From the NCBI RefSeq assembly GCF_000004195.4, contig NC_030683.2:65150764-65214763 (forward strand): DNA of 64,000 nucleotides, given 5' to 3'. Below are positions 1-10,779 of the stretch, one piece after another (position 1 is the stretch's first letter; each line of letters starts with the position of its first letter). The position numbers and the translations under genes are program-made. Below the pieces are notes generated by a model. It saw nothing but the letters and a program-made list of their open reading frames with translations. It did not search any database and was not told the origin of the DNA. This stretch comes from Xenopus tropicalis. Its lineage: Eukaryota; Chordata; Amphibia; Anura; Pipidae.

Positions 1-1727
1 TCTATGTCCCATTATCAGCTGTTCAATTTCATTTCCAGCACTTTTATTTGCACACCTCTCACATAAACCCCAGACATGCCAATACAATCACTAAATACAA
101 ATCACAGGCATAATATCCCACACATGCCATTATAATTATTACAAAAAGGTATAATCAGGATATTAGCCACGGACGTGCCTGTAAGAAGCAGCTGCCATCA
201 ATTTTGCCAAACATCTGATCATTGCATTAATTTACAAGCTTATAATGAAGTGTCACATAAAAAATTGTTAAAGAAGAAATTTCTGATTTTTTTTTGACAG
301 ACTGGGACTACTATTGTCCTTACACATTATCCCTAAACATAGCATGTGATTCTGCTGGACAAGAGAACTTTGCAGATTATGCAGTAAAAAGAAACTGCTG
401 CAGATAGCGCCCTTTATATGGTATTTCTCCCAGTGTTAAAGACAATAGATGCATATACTGCAACTGCGGCTCAATAGTAGAAGCTGTAAGTGGTGACCTT
501 GTGTTCTGTTCTGCTTTTTTCAGAGAAAGACTACTAGTTGTCAACTGTTTACTGCATTATTTATCACTGCTTGTTGTTATTATTATTAACAGAGGTTCTA
601 TTTACTGTTTGTTTCAGTGCCCCAGTAAAGCCCCAGAAGTGTCACCTATGAAATGTTTGAACAAGAAAGTAAAAAAGAAAAAGAAAGAAATAAGAAAATT
701 ACTTAGGACTTTCACACAGCAATATGCATGCTCAGTAAGAAGCTCAACAAAAGTGACAGCATAAACCTCAGTTCTAAGAGATACAAAAACAGAATATAAC
801 AGCAAAAGAATTTAAATAGGTTGTGTTTATAATGGATAAATGCATCATTATTGCTCTAGTCTTTATTCCCACCAGCAGCAGCTTCCACAGAAAACACAAT
901 TGATTCAGTCTTCTTTTATTGTCAGACTGCAGCACTTACCATTTGTGATAAAAGCATATTTAAAGGTCAGTAATATGTTGGATACGCAAACTTTTACACC
1001 AAATAACTGGATGTTTTGCTGTGTGTGTCCCTGGCATACAGTAGCATTCCCCAGTCATTTAATAACACAGCTCATTAGACCCCTGACAATGGGAGATGCT
1101 GGAAACAGTTCCCACAGAACCAGAGGGCTAATGTGTCTATTTATCTTCTGAGTGCTGACTGGAATATGTAAGCTGCTTTTGTACGCCAGTAATATAAATG
1201 TCTGAGCAGTGCTTTGGGTAAGGAAAATCATGAGAAAAAAAGCTTCTAGATAACAAGGGGAATGAATTTTGTAATGCATGGCATATACAAAGACAGTTCT
1301 TATAAAGTGAAAGGATAGCAAAATTTCCAAATCACCTTCCTTGCATTACTGGCAAAAGAAAAAGTAAACTATTGCTATTATGAAACAAAAATGTAGAAAA
1401 TTATTACTGGATGATTGTACAATAATTCTTTTGATTGGTCCTATATGCAAGTGCCAAGGTGTTAAGGGACTCATGATTATTCAGTAAACTCTTGCATCCG
1501 GGGGTTTCCTTGCTTCATGCTGTCTGGTGCAAAGCAACCATAGTGCAAGCATTATGGATAGGTCTCCTTTGCACCCTGCGGCCATGGTGCCCCCTTACTG
1601 TGTGTCTAATTAACAAGTAGAATGGAATGGAATGAATTATGCCTTCATGCCTCTCCCAGCCTGCTTCTCATGAATACAGGGAATACAGCAACACGAACAC
1701 TGCTTGCACATATGCAGTTTAAAGGAG
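1..1727. other. No gene recognised, AT-rich unique DNA
   Basis: The short open frames here have no recognisable domain, coding-like composition or splice structure. A short GGAAT-rich patch lies near 1620-1640. I see no mobile-element termini before the MITE that starts at 1728. Confidence 0.5.
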
Positions 1728-2236
1728 ACATATTGGATAAATGGGAAAAACGCTAGTTTTGTAAGCAATTATGAATAATATACGGTGCTGGTTTCCCTTA
1801 GTGCCAAAAATGTATCCTCTCTGTAAAAATGGCCCCTTTATTGGAGCTCCCTATAGATCGTATCACTTCTTCGTCCAGTGTGAAATGAAGAGTGGGCGTG
1901 TCCTAACGGTCCCTGCCAGAAGCACAGTAGGAGGGGGATAGCCAATCACAGCCCTGCACTCACACAAGCAAATACAGGCTTCAGTTCCCTATCAGGTCAG
2001 CCTAGCTGCTGATTGGTTCCTATCCTACAGTGCAGTGTACGGAGGGCCGCCAGCTCCCCAGATCATCCAGAGAATTCAGCAGGAAGTGGAACAGATGGGC
2101 GGGACTAGTGGGGTTTTTGTGGAATTTCTCAATAAATCAGTCAGAAACACAACTTTTTAAAGCACAATCCTTCTATATCTAGAGGAGTATAATTCACTGG
2201 TACATTCATAATTTTTATAGGATATGTCTCCTTTAA
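1728..2236. mobile_element. T2-type MITE flanked by TTAA
   Basis: The element lies between TTAA at 1728-1731 and TTAA at 2233-2236. Its ends are inverted: AAGGAGACATAT on the left and ATATGTCTCCTT on the right. TTAAAGG ends with a TTAA duplication are the hallmark of the T2 family of Xenopus MITEs (Kolobok-related). There is no coding capacity. The assignment rests on the termini alone. Confidence 0.8.
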
Positions 2237-2482
2237 GCAGATTTCCTGCTACCACCAACTGCGCATGCGCAAGCAGGGTCCGTGTCAGTGGTGAGACCAG
2301 AAGTGCATTCAGTTGCAAAGAAGATGTCGGCTAGGTACGCAGCTGCGTTACTCTGCTGCTTTAGCTTGGGGTTAGCAATAGGGACAGTTGTTAAACTATT
2401 TTGATAAGGGAGAGGTGAGGGGGGTCAAATCAGTGATAGTTAAGGGAGCTTTTATAGCCCAGGGGGTATAGTTCTCCTTTAA
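2237..2482. repeat. Possible right-end fragment of another T2-like MITE
   Basis: The stretch ends in a TATAGTTCTCCTTTAA-type terminus at about 2467-2482, which resembles the right end of T2 elements. A matching left terminus is not visible, so the MITE at 1728-2236 may have inserted into or beside an older relative. Confidence 0.3.
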
Positions 2483-2629
2483 TAAATTGTTTCATCTCAG
2501 GAAAAGAACCGTGGTTATCTCTATTTACCTGGCTGTGGTAAATAGTGGAATCTACAGTTTTTGAATCTACAGCTTTGAATAGGCAGGTTCTCTTGTGCCA
2601 TGTTGGTGCGGGCAGACTAATCACCCCAT

Positions 2630-2760
2630 TTCACTGAATGGCTGTAGGCAGGTTATCTTACACTAGCCATTGAATGGCTATAGGTAATTTGCCTTAGATT
2701 AGATGCCATTGAGTGGCTATAGACAGGTTTTCCTGGATTATAGACAGGTTTTCCTGGAGT
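2630..2760. repeat. Short degenerate tandem repeat, unit about 40 bp
   Basis: About three diverged units share the core GAATGGCTATAGGCAGGTT. The last unit includes an extra close duplication of TATAGACAGGTTTTCCTGG. No coding signal is seen. Confidence 0.6.
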
Positions 2761-4932
2761 AACACCTAATTCCGAATGTGAGCAGACATATGATCATAAA
2801 TTCATTTTGACTACTCATTACCATCTATTCCCCCTGATTATGTGACATATACAGCACCTACTGTATATGTGTAAAACATCTGTATTTGTATTCACATTTT
2901 TCTGCAACAAAATCTGGTTTTCAGTGACAAAAAAACAAACTGAAGAAATCTAGTAATAGTAAATGCCCCCTTAAATCTCAAGTTATAGCACAAACACAAA
3001 TGAACTTTTATGCTATCTTAGAAAATTCTGCTAAAATCCTGATCATGATTTTAACATTTGTTATCAATTTGCCAATAAAGAAAAAGTTAAAGGTGATGCT
3101 TTGTTATTTACTGGTTATAGGCAGCTGTCACACACAGAAGCTCATTCTATATTAAGTTCAGATAATATTTTGTAGTAAAATTTTATTTTATTGGTGTGTG
3201 AAATTTTTCTCCACTGCAATGGCCGCAAAAAAAGTTGTACGGTATGGAAAAAGTTGCAGCAAAAATAATGCTCATTGACTTCCATGGGTTTTACTAATTT
3301 TCACAGTTTTGCAAATTTTTGGAAATGGGACAGGTTCGTTCAATTACTAATTTTGATGTAAAATCTGAGTTAGGTGAATATACACCAGATGAACTCAATG
3401 TGCCTAAAATAATAAGTCCTACATTTAAACCAGAGTCCTTACACCAAAAGCATTTAACTTACTTGTGTTTTTTTTAATGCAAGGAAGTGTTTTCTTGTAA
3501 GTTCAACAAAGATTTCTCTTAACATTTTCTGAACATATGTCAAATGCATAAGGATGCATGCATCTCTGGTGCCCTATCTGCTGCATTACCACAGCTGCAA
3601 GGTGTAGTTAGACAATACTCTCTCCTTTCCTCCTCCATTTATCAAGGGCCCAGCTGGCCCAGGATGCAAGTCCAGTGTAAAGGATACTTTTAATATAATG
3701 TTACTGTTTTTTTCTTTGTGTCGGAAACATAATATATTCTTACTTAATGATAAAACAAATGTGATGCTGGGAAAATAAATCATCTGATGTTTATTTTGAA
3801 TTAGCAGATCAGTAAATGCTACCTGCCAGTTGGTGTCTATAGTTATGTTTGGTTTTATTTAGGATTTAAAATAATGTTACCAATGGGAACACCACAAAAA
3901 TGTTGAGAATCAAGGGCCAGTTTTTATTTAAGCAAATATTTTAGTTGTTACTAAACTCCTTTTATGTGGTACTTCCTGAACTTGGTTCAGTGTTTTAAAA
4001 TAAAATATAGATTTTAATATCTTATTGTTGCTTCTGGAAGGCTTATCACTTTGGAAAGCAGTGCTTCCATTTACTATCACAGTGGCACAGGCATGGGTTT
4101 TGATTAGAGAAGAATGAAAGGACAAGCAAAGTAATATTCTTTTTTGTCTGCTACTGTAGGATTTTTTTCTAAATCTGACTCCAAGTTTCTTATTTTCTTA
4201 GTCTCAGTCAGCAAAACTACAGAAACGTTTTTTTTTATTATTCCTTTTGTGACGGTTTTGTGCTTTTACAGTACTCAGTTCTCAAAGTTTACATGTTGTA
4301 ATACACTTTTACTTGTCAATTAACCTCTAGCAATGTAGAACTTTTGCATCTTAAAGCTTGCAAGTTCATATAGAGGTTAGTGGGAGTTCTCCTAGGCAAA
4401 ATGTAAGCTATTTCTGCAATTTGGGTTTTTGGAATTTGTAGGCCCAATAAAAATGATCAGTAGGTCATAGACTCAATTTTTTAGTAAACAAGCACAAATG
4501 AAAATTTGGTAAAGTTTCAAGTTTATTTAAATTTCAAAAAAACTCTAAAGTTCACTAATAGCCTCACTAAGTATTTTTTTTTAAATATTTTGCTTGTATT
4601 TCAATATAAATAAAATGCATTTAAAATGATTTAATGTTTAATTCTGCAGTTAGCAACAATGCAGTAGAACAGAAAATAAATTGCAAAAAACAAAAAAGTA
4701 TATCTGTGTGTATACATTATATATATTTATTTACAATATCCCAATGTGTCTGCAGCACTCCACTTTGTCTCTTCTCTGGTGCATGGTGTCAAACTCTTGC
4801 CAGGGGTAAACCACATACAAAACAAGTCACGAGCACTTAAATGAAGCATACAAGAATACATGTGAGGTCACATATTTTTGTATGCTGCTTTTAATTTTTT
4901 CCATACAAATGTATGAAATGTATGGAGACTTT

Positions 4933-4934
<2 letters not shown>
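2761..4934. other. No gene recognised
   Basis: AT-rich sequence with short random frames. I found no element termini, RNA gene or conserved protein motif here. Confidence 0.45.

Positions 4935-4937
<3 letters not shown>

Positions 4938-4991
<54 letters not shown>
4938..4991. repeat. (TA)n microsatellite
   Basis: An uninterrupted run of alternating T and A, about 26 units long. It creates artificial frames encoding Tyr-Ile repeats on the minus strand, which should not be read as a protein. Confidence 0.95.
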
Positions 4992-4994
<3 letters not shown>

Positions 4995-5019
4995 GCTGAG
5001 GCACACACTTATAGGGATA

Positions 5020-5185
5020 ACAACCTGGGTGCAAATCAGATAAACAATGTAAATATGTAAAAAATGCTGATGCACACCAGGAAAATTTATTCAAAAAGAG
5101 ATACTTAGTTTATTTAGATCGACATTTCGGTCCTCACCCGGGACCTTTATCAAGATCAGGTCCCGGGTGAGGACCAAAACCTCTT
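5020..5185. ncRNA. Inverted pair of hammerhead-like motifs, probable Penelope-terminal sequence
   Basis: On the minus strand, 5153-5125 reads TTGATAAAGG, then a short stem-loop, then GGACC and GAAA. This is the order of a hammerhead core (CUGAUGA, stem II, GAAA) with two changes in the first box. An inverted copy of the stem-loop follows on the plus strand at 5157-5179. Penelope-like elements are known to carry hammerhead motifs in their terminal repeats, and a phrase of this type marks such ends. Whether this copy can still self-cleave is doubtful because core bases differ. Confidence 0.45.
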
Positions 5186-5667
5186 ACATGCATTTCTTGG
5201 GTTGCCAGTACCCTCTGCTACTCACTTTTTATAAAGGAAAGTCCTGGAGCTATAAGTGCTGGAGCTGCATGACATTCGGATGAATGACCAGCAGCCAGAT
5301 TTCACTGGTTTATGTTTAGATATTGGCAGAACCAGGTTCAACTGTGATTAGGAGAGAAGGAAATAGTTAAGGCAGGAGAAAGCTGGCCTGGGGTGCGGAG
5401 AAAGAGAGGGATGTGATGTCAGAAAAAGAAGCACTCACTTCCTTATCTTCTGAGCAGGTAGACACATCCCACCCTCCCCCTTTTTGCATATTTTGCTAAA
5501 TGTCAGGAGTGTCTCTTTTTTTGTTTTCATATTATCTATTAATAACTGAATGTGGATTTTTTTCCTGAATGCATTGTTATATTGTGCTTTCTGTATCTTT
5601 ATACAGTATAAACTTGAGGGTCAGCATTGTATTTAATTCATGTTATTTACGATTGACATAATTGGCA

Positions 5668-5709
5668 CTAGCTTCAGGTTGGGTTTTTTGCCTTCCTCTG
5701 GATCAAAAC
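5668..5709 (+). mobile_element. CR1 LINE 3'-end relic
   Basis: A 40-bp match to the 3' untranslated end of the CR1-B copies in this window (GGGTTTTTTGCCTTCCTCTG, compare 27710-27730). Nothing upstream remains recognisable. Confidence 0.55.
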
Positions 5710-5739
5710 AGGGAATAATGTATTTTAAATTTTATTTGT

Positions 5740-6212
5740 CACAGCAGCGGTAGGACCTTGCCAGAGTACTGCACAGGTAATTTTAGCAGAGGGAGAAAGG
5801 AGAAAGGAGGTTCTCTCCTGTGACTGCACGGTGGATTGATAGATACAGACGCTACTACTGCTTGTGCTAGGTGAAAGCCTGCTTGGATTTCCTATCATCG
5901 AGGCACTGAAGATCCAGGACTGGCAGCAGGGCTGCTGAACTTCTCTCAGGGTTGGTGATGCAGCTCCTGCTGGTAGCAGAGTTTGGGGCCATCCTCTCTG
6001 TAGGTAGAGGCAGTCTAATACTCATTCAAGTCTTCAGTGAGGAACGGCAGAGCATAGTAGTGACCTCTTATGGAATTATGGCTTTAGAATATTGCCTTGG
6101 GATAGCTGGCAAGGTCATATTTATTTGATAAAATGTGAATAAATGCTGTGGCCATTTTCTCCACCTCTGTCTCCTGGTGTTTTATTAAGGTATGTAACAA
6201 GTGGGGTGCCTT
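5740..6212 (+). repeat. LTR-like sequence with polyadenylation signal
   Basis: A GC-richer block containing an AATAAA at about 6138-6143, followed by a CT-rich stretch and TATGTAACAAG. This resembles the R-U5 part of a retrotransposon LTR. I cannot place the 5' boundary, and there is no second copy or coding region beside it, so a solo LTR is only a guess. Confidence 0.3.
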
Positions 6213-6219
6213 AAGGTGA

Positions 6220-8820
6220 ATTGAGGAGTCTCCTTGTCTTGTGCTTGGAGTGCCTATAGCTGATGCTTATTTCTGTATAAAGTATTTAGCATGCCAGTAC
6301 CCTCTGTCACTGTACAAATGTACTCCCTCTCACTGTATTATGTAGCTGAGCTGTTAATATCCAATGGCTCTTACTGTATAAAGTTTTTGGGGTGCTGGTT
6401 TCCACTTACTTTCATAAGTATGGGATCTATTATACAGAATGCTTGGCATTTGATGTGTTCTGGAAAGGGCTTTTTCCATAATTTGGATCAACTATCACTC
6501 TGATACACACATTCAAATCTTCAATTCAGAGGAAAACATAAGGCTAACCAGGCTGTCCTAAGCAGGACAGTTTCCCATTCAGAAAAGTGTATGATGCAAT
6601 ACGATATAATTATTCAACTAAATAGTAGATTAAATAGTATAAAGTAAAAAATGCAGTTTAAGGGTCAATTATATATTCATATATGCACCTGCTGAGGATG
6701 CTAATATTTAAAGCTAAAAAATTATTGCTGGAGAACTGGTAGATTTTAAGGGCTGACCCAGCATTAACAGAATTTGTAGCTGATCATCCAAAATTAACAG
6801 CGAGGAGAGCTGCATTGCTTAAAAATAAATTGATTAGAAGCCATTATGTTAGGAGCAGCTTAGAAAAAAAATATCTGGGTATGAAATCCAATAAAAGGCT
6901 GCTTTCAGTGTGGTAAATGCAAGACCTGCAGGTATATACAAAAAAGTAAAAATGTTTATACATTCAAAATGGGGAAAAGGTATTATATAAAAAAAACTTA
7001 CATTTATTTTTTAAGTGTTTATTTTCAAATTTAACATTAACAAACAATAAAGGAAGGAAAAAGAGAGAAAAACAAAAAAGCAGAAAGAAGAGGGAGAGGT
7101 AGAAAAGAAAAAGGTAAGTGATCCAGGCCTCACATATTTGGTCTGAAACCTTCAAGGAAAGCCCCAGTGCAGCTAGTCATATATAAAATACAAAAACATT
7201 GCAATAGTGCAAAACATCAATAAAAGGCCTTCAGCAATACATACTACCTACAGAAGTAGTGGTGACATCAGCATGTAGATACAATGAATAACTGCTCAAT
7301 GCGTTTTGGATGGTAACACCACAATACTGACTGTGAATCCTTTAGCACCTTGTTTGAATGTAATTAGTAAAAGAATCCCAAGAATAACAATCTTAAAAAT
7401 GGCTCTGAATAAGTCACACAATTTAGATTTTCTCAAAAGCAAAATAAAATTGATTCACCAATTAAAATCTCGGAATATGTGTACATTGGCCTAAACAAAT
7501 GAATTTATATAAAGAACAAAAAGAACCTTTCCTAATCAGTTGGGTGTCTTAGCCATAAACCTATCATGTAATTTTAATAGTTTTTTCAATCAGCTTAATT
7601 CATACCCATCCGTAAAAAAGATGGGTGGAGAGATATGGTGGCCCAAAGCAAATACATTACAGTCTCAAACTCATAGGATTGTTGAGCTATTTTGCTATTA
7701 ACCATTATTTTTGTTTGTTCGAAATTGTTTCTAGAAGGGAAAAGAAATGCCAAGTTTTTAATGATAACAAATGCACCAGTAGAGCTGCCTGTAAATATAA
7801 GCACAATTGCTCTGCCTTTACTGGTAATTAGCTGGAAGTAGAGTGACCTCAGTCCTACATGTGTAAAAAGTGATAGACAAAAGGCACTTATTGCCAAAAT
7901 AGATATTGCATCTGCTTACAGTTTATTGCCTTCACACCTAGACAGCTTCAAATGTATGGGTTTATAATTTAAAGGCTTATACTACACGGATTGCTGTTTG
8001 TCAGTGGGATGCACAATATCCTGCATATTATTTGAAAGTTCCAGATTTTTAATTTACTGGTGGTGGCTCACAAAGCAGCAAAGGAAACAATACCTCACTA
8101 CTTGGATCATTTCTTCATAGCAGATAGTTAAAGTCATGTAAAAAATTGCTTGAATCATTAGGTAAAACACTTATTGGCAATTCATGGTGCCAATAGCAGA
8201 GAAAACAGAACCCCCATCTATCAAGCTTTAATTTTTTGGGCAATAAAATAGATACACAGCTAGGTGTATGCAGGCTCCAACAAGAAAAACTGTCCAAAGC
8301 TTAGGATAGTAGAGGAGATTCAAAGGCCAAAAGCAGGGCAAAGAGAACATAAGCCTAAAGAGGATCACTGCTAGAATTGTATGCCCTCATTACAAAGTAA
8401 GAATTAATCAGTGCATGAAACAAGCCTTGATATTCCAAGAACTTTTCCAGATTGTGGTAGCAGTTAAAAGACAAAACAATAGTATTTTGGACACAATCAT
8501 AGCATGTTCATGTTATTTAACAGTATGTCTTCAGCATCAGCACCAGTAATAACTTTGATAACACACTTGGTACTCAGGGGTATAGAGAGAAAAACGAAAT
8601 TTAAAGCTGTACATGCCTGATGTTAATCATATTCTAGCAGATGCACTATCAAGAATCAAGTCTGTACACTTCTTTGCTGCTTCCCCTGAGGTATGAAGAA
8701 CAGGCTGTCATTTCCCTAAACATTTGTGCTATCTGGGAAACCAGAACTGGTAGCTGATTCAGAACTCTTTTGCTAGGAAGACATGGCAAGCCTACACCAA
8801 ATCTCAAGAGGGTCCATTTG
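6220..8820. other. No gene recognised
   Basis: AT-rich sequence with no domain-bearing frame. Purine-rich tracts near 7040-7110 produce spurious frames. No termini of known transposon families were seen. Confidence 0.45.
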
Positions 8821-8825
8821 AGCAA

Positions 8826-8950
8826 AAAAGATACAGAATCTTTACTCCTAAAATAGTAACACTTGTAACGAATGTACCAACTTATCCGGGACAAGTTGGT
8901 ACATTCATTACAAGTGTTACTATTTTAGGAGTAAAGATTCTGTATCTTTT
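8826..8950. repeat. Near-perfect inverted repeat: 58-bp arms, 9-nt loop
   Basis: The left arm (8826-8883) and right arm (8893-8950) are reverse complements with one mismatch that I can see. The spacer is ATCCGGGAC. There are no obvious target-site duplications. A transcript would fold into a long hairpin. It could be a recent fold-back duplication (template switch) or the core of a foldback element; no coding content. Confidence 0.85.
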
Positions 8951-9176
8951 CTTGTATCACTACTGTATATGTATCTGGTTTGCGATATGCAGTTTCCTTT
9001 TCAGTAGAAAAGTATGAACTTGCTTTTAACCTGCTGTATTTCTCGTATTGCACACTTCCCTGTGTGCAATGTTCCATGTTATTGTTTATTCTATCGACAG
9101 GGTTTTTTTTCCTGTCATGTGGTGTGATTGCAAGTTTGGTGTGCTGAAAGAGTTTTGGACTGTGTATATATATATA

Positions 9177-10383
9177 TACTCACCAAAAGGATTATTAGGA
9201 ACACCATACTAATACGGTGTTTGACCCCCTTTCGCCTTCAGAACTGCCTTAATTATACGTGACATTGATTCAACAAGGTGCTGAAAGCATTCTTTAGAAA
9301 TGTTGGCCCATATTGATAGGATAGCATCTTGCAGTTGATGGAGATTTGTGGGATGCACATGCAGGGCACGAAGCTCCCGTTCCACCACATCCCAAAGATG
9401 CTCTATTGGGTTGAGATCTGGTGACTGTGGGGGCCATTTTAGTACAGTGAACTCATTCTCATGTTCAAGAAAGCAATTTGAAATGATTCAAGCTTTGTGA
9501 CATGGTGCATTATCCTGCTGGAAGTAGCCATCAGAGGATGGGTACATGGTGGTCATAAAGGGATGGACATGGTCAGAAACAATGCTCAGGTAGGCCGTGG
9601 CATTCAAACGATGCCCAATTGGCACTAAGGGGCCTAAAGTGTGCCAAGAAAACATCCCCCACACCATTACACCACCACCACCAGCCTGCACAGTGGTAAC
9701 AAGGCATGATGGATCCATGTTCTCATTCTGTTTACGCCAAATTCTGACTCTACCATTTGAATGTCTCAACAGAAATCGAGACTCATCAGACCAGGCAACA
9801 TTTTTCCAGTCTTCAACTGTCCAATTTTGGTGAGCTTGTGCAAATTGTAGCCTCTTTTTCCTATTTGTAGTGGAGATGAGTGGTACCCAGTGGGGTCTTC
9901 TGCTGTTGTAGCCCATCCGCCTCAAAGTTGTACGTGTTGTGGCTTCACAAATGCTTTGCTGCATACCTCGGTTGTAACGAGTGGTTATTTCAGTCAAAGT
10001 TGCTCTTCTATCAGCTTGAATCAGTTGGCCCATTCTCCTCTGACCTCTAGCATCAACAAGGCATTTTCGCCCACAGGACTGCCGCATACTGGATGTTTTT
10101 CCCTTTTCACACCATTCTTTGTAAACCCTAGAAATGGTTGTGCGTGAAAATCCCAGTAACTGAGCAGATTGTGAAATACTCAGACCGGCCCGTCTGGCAC
10201 CAACAACCATGCCATGCTCAAAATTGCTTAAATCACTTTTCTTTCCCATTCTGAAAATGGAGTTCAGGAGATTGTCTTGACAAGGACCACACCCCTAAAT
10301 GCATTGAAACAACTGCCATGTGATTGGTTGATAATTGCATTAATGTGAAATTGAACAGGTGTTCATAATAATCCTTTTGGTGA

Positions 10384-10388
<5 letters not shown>
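9177..10388 (-). mobile_element. Tc1/mariner transposon, nearly complete
   Basis: The terminal inverted repeats read ACTCACCAAAAGGATTATTA at both ends (left from about 9178, right ending about 10386), embedded in TA-rich microsatellite sequence as expected for TA target duplication. The single transposase frame lies on the minus strand. The short repeats and length of about 1.2 kb fit the Tc1 superfamily. Insertion into a (TA)n tract hides the exact ends. Confidence 0.92.
9209..10249 (-). pseudogene. Tc1-like transposase with DD36E spacing, one nonsense codon
   Basis: This would be a cut-and-paste transposase of about 346 codons. Residues 1-110 hold a paired-type helix-turn-helix region (SISQSAQLLGFSRTTISRVY at 24-43). 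The catalytic part shows WSDESRF (D155), QQDNAP (D246) and SPDLNPIEH (E283). Thirty-six residues separate the last two acids, whereas classical Tc1 has 34. A DD36E group called Incomer is known. The frame is open from ATG at 10249 to an in-frame TGA at 9488-9490, then stays open in the same frame to TAG at 9209-9211. The nonsense codon falls just before the last catalytic acid, so the copy is probably inactive. The neighbouring TGA context suggests a former CGA arginine codon. Confidence 0.9.

Positions 10389-10420
<32 letters not shown>
10386..10420. repeat. (TA)n microsatellite
   Basis: An alternating TA tract between the Tc1 element and the palindromic MITE that follows. It probably served as target for both. 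Confidence 0.9.
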
Positions 10421-10422
<2 letters not shown>

Positions 10423-10775
10423 ACATTAAGACATTCTGTGTATTAAGCTACCAATGCCGTCCCCTTTAAGCAAAACAAGTATTGCCTGTCCATATTTGCA
10501 ATATACTTCAAGGTGGCCAACTATGTCAGTCATCCCTAGTCTGCCCAGTCCTATACTCACTTTCATCTGATTCATTATACATTTTCATAAATATATAATG
10601 AACTAGTAGAATTTTTAATGAATCAGATAAGTAAGTGTAGGACTGGCCAGAAGGGATGACTTTGACGTAGTTGGCCAGCTTGTACTATATTGCAATGTAT
10701 GGATAAACAATCCCAGTTTTGCTTAAAGGGGAGGGCATTTTTTGGTAGCTTAATGCACAGAATTTCTTAATGTCC
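10421..10775. mobile_element. Palindromic MITE flanked by TA
   Basis: The ends GGACATTAAGA and TCTTAATGTCC are inverted, and similarity extends inward for well over 100 bp on each side: the TTAAGCTACCAA-type segment and the CCCCTTTAAGCAAAAC-type segment recur inverted near 10683-10760. TA flanks on both sides point to the Tc1/mariner group. The element has no coding capacity, and sequence drift between arms indicates moderate age. Confidence 0.75.
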
Positions 10776-10779
10776 TATA

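Noticed and set aside
4827..5094. Open frames with long Tyr-Ile repeats on the minus strand
   Set aside because: They are translations of the (TA)n microsatellite and carry no other feature of a gene.
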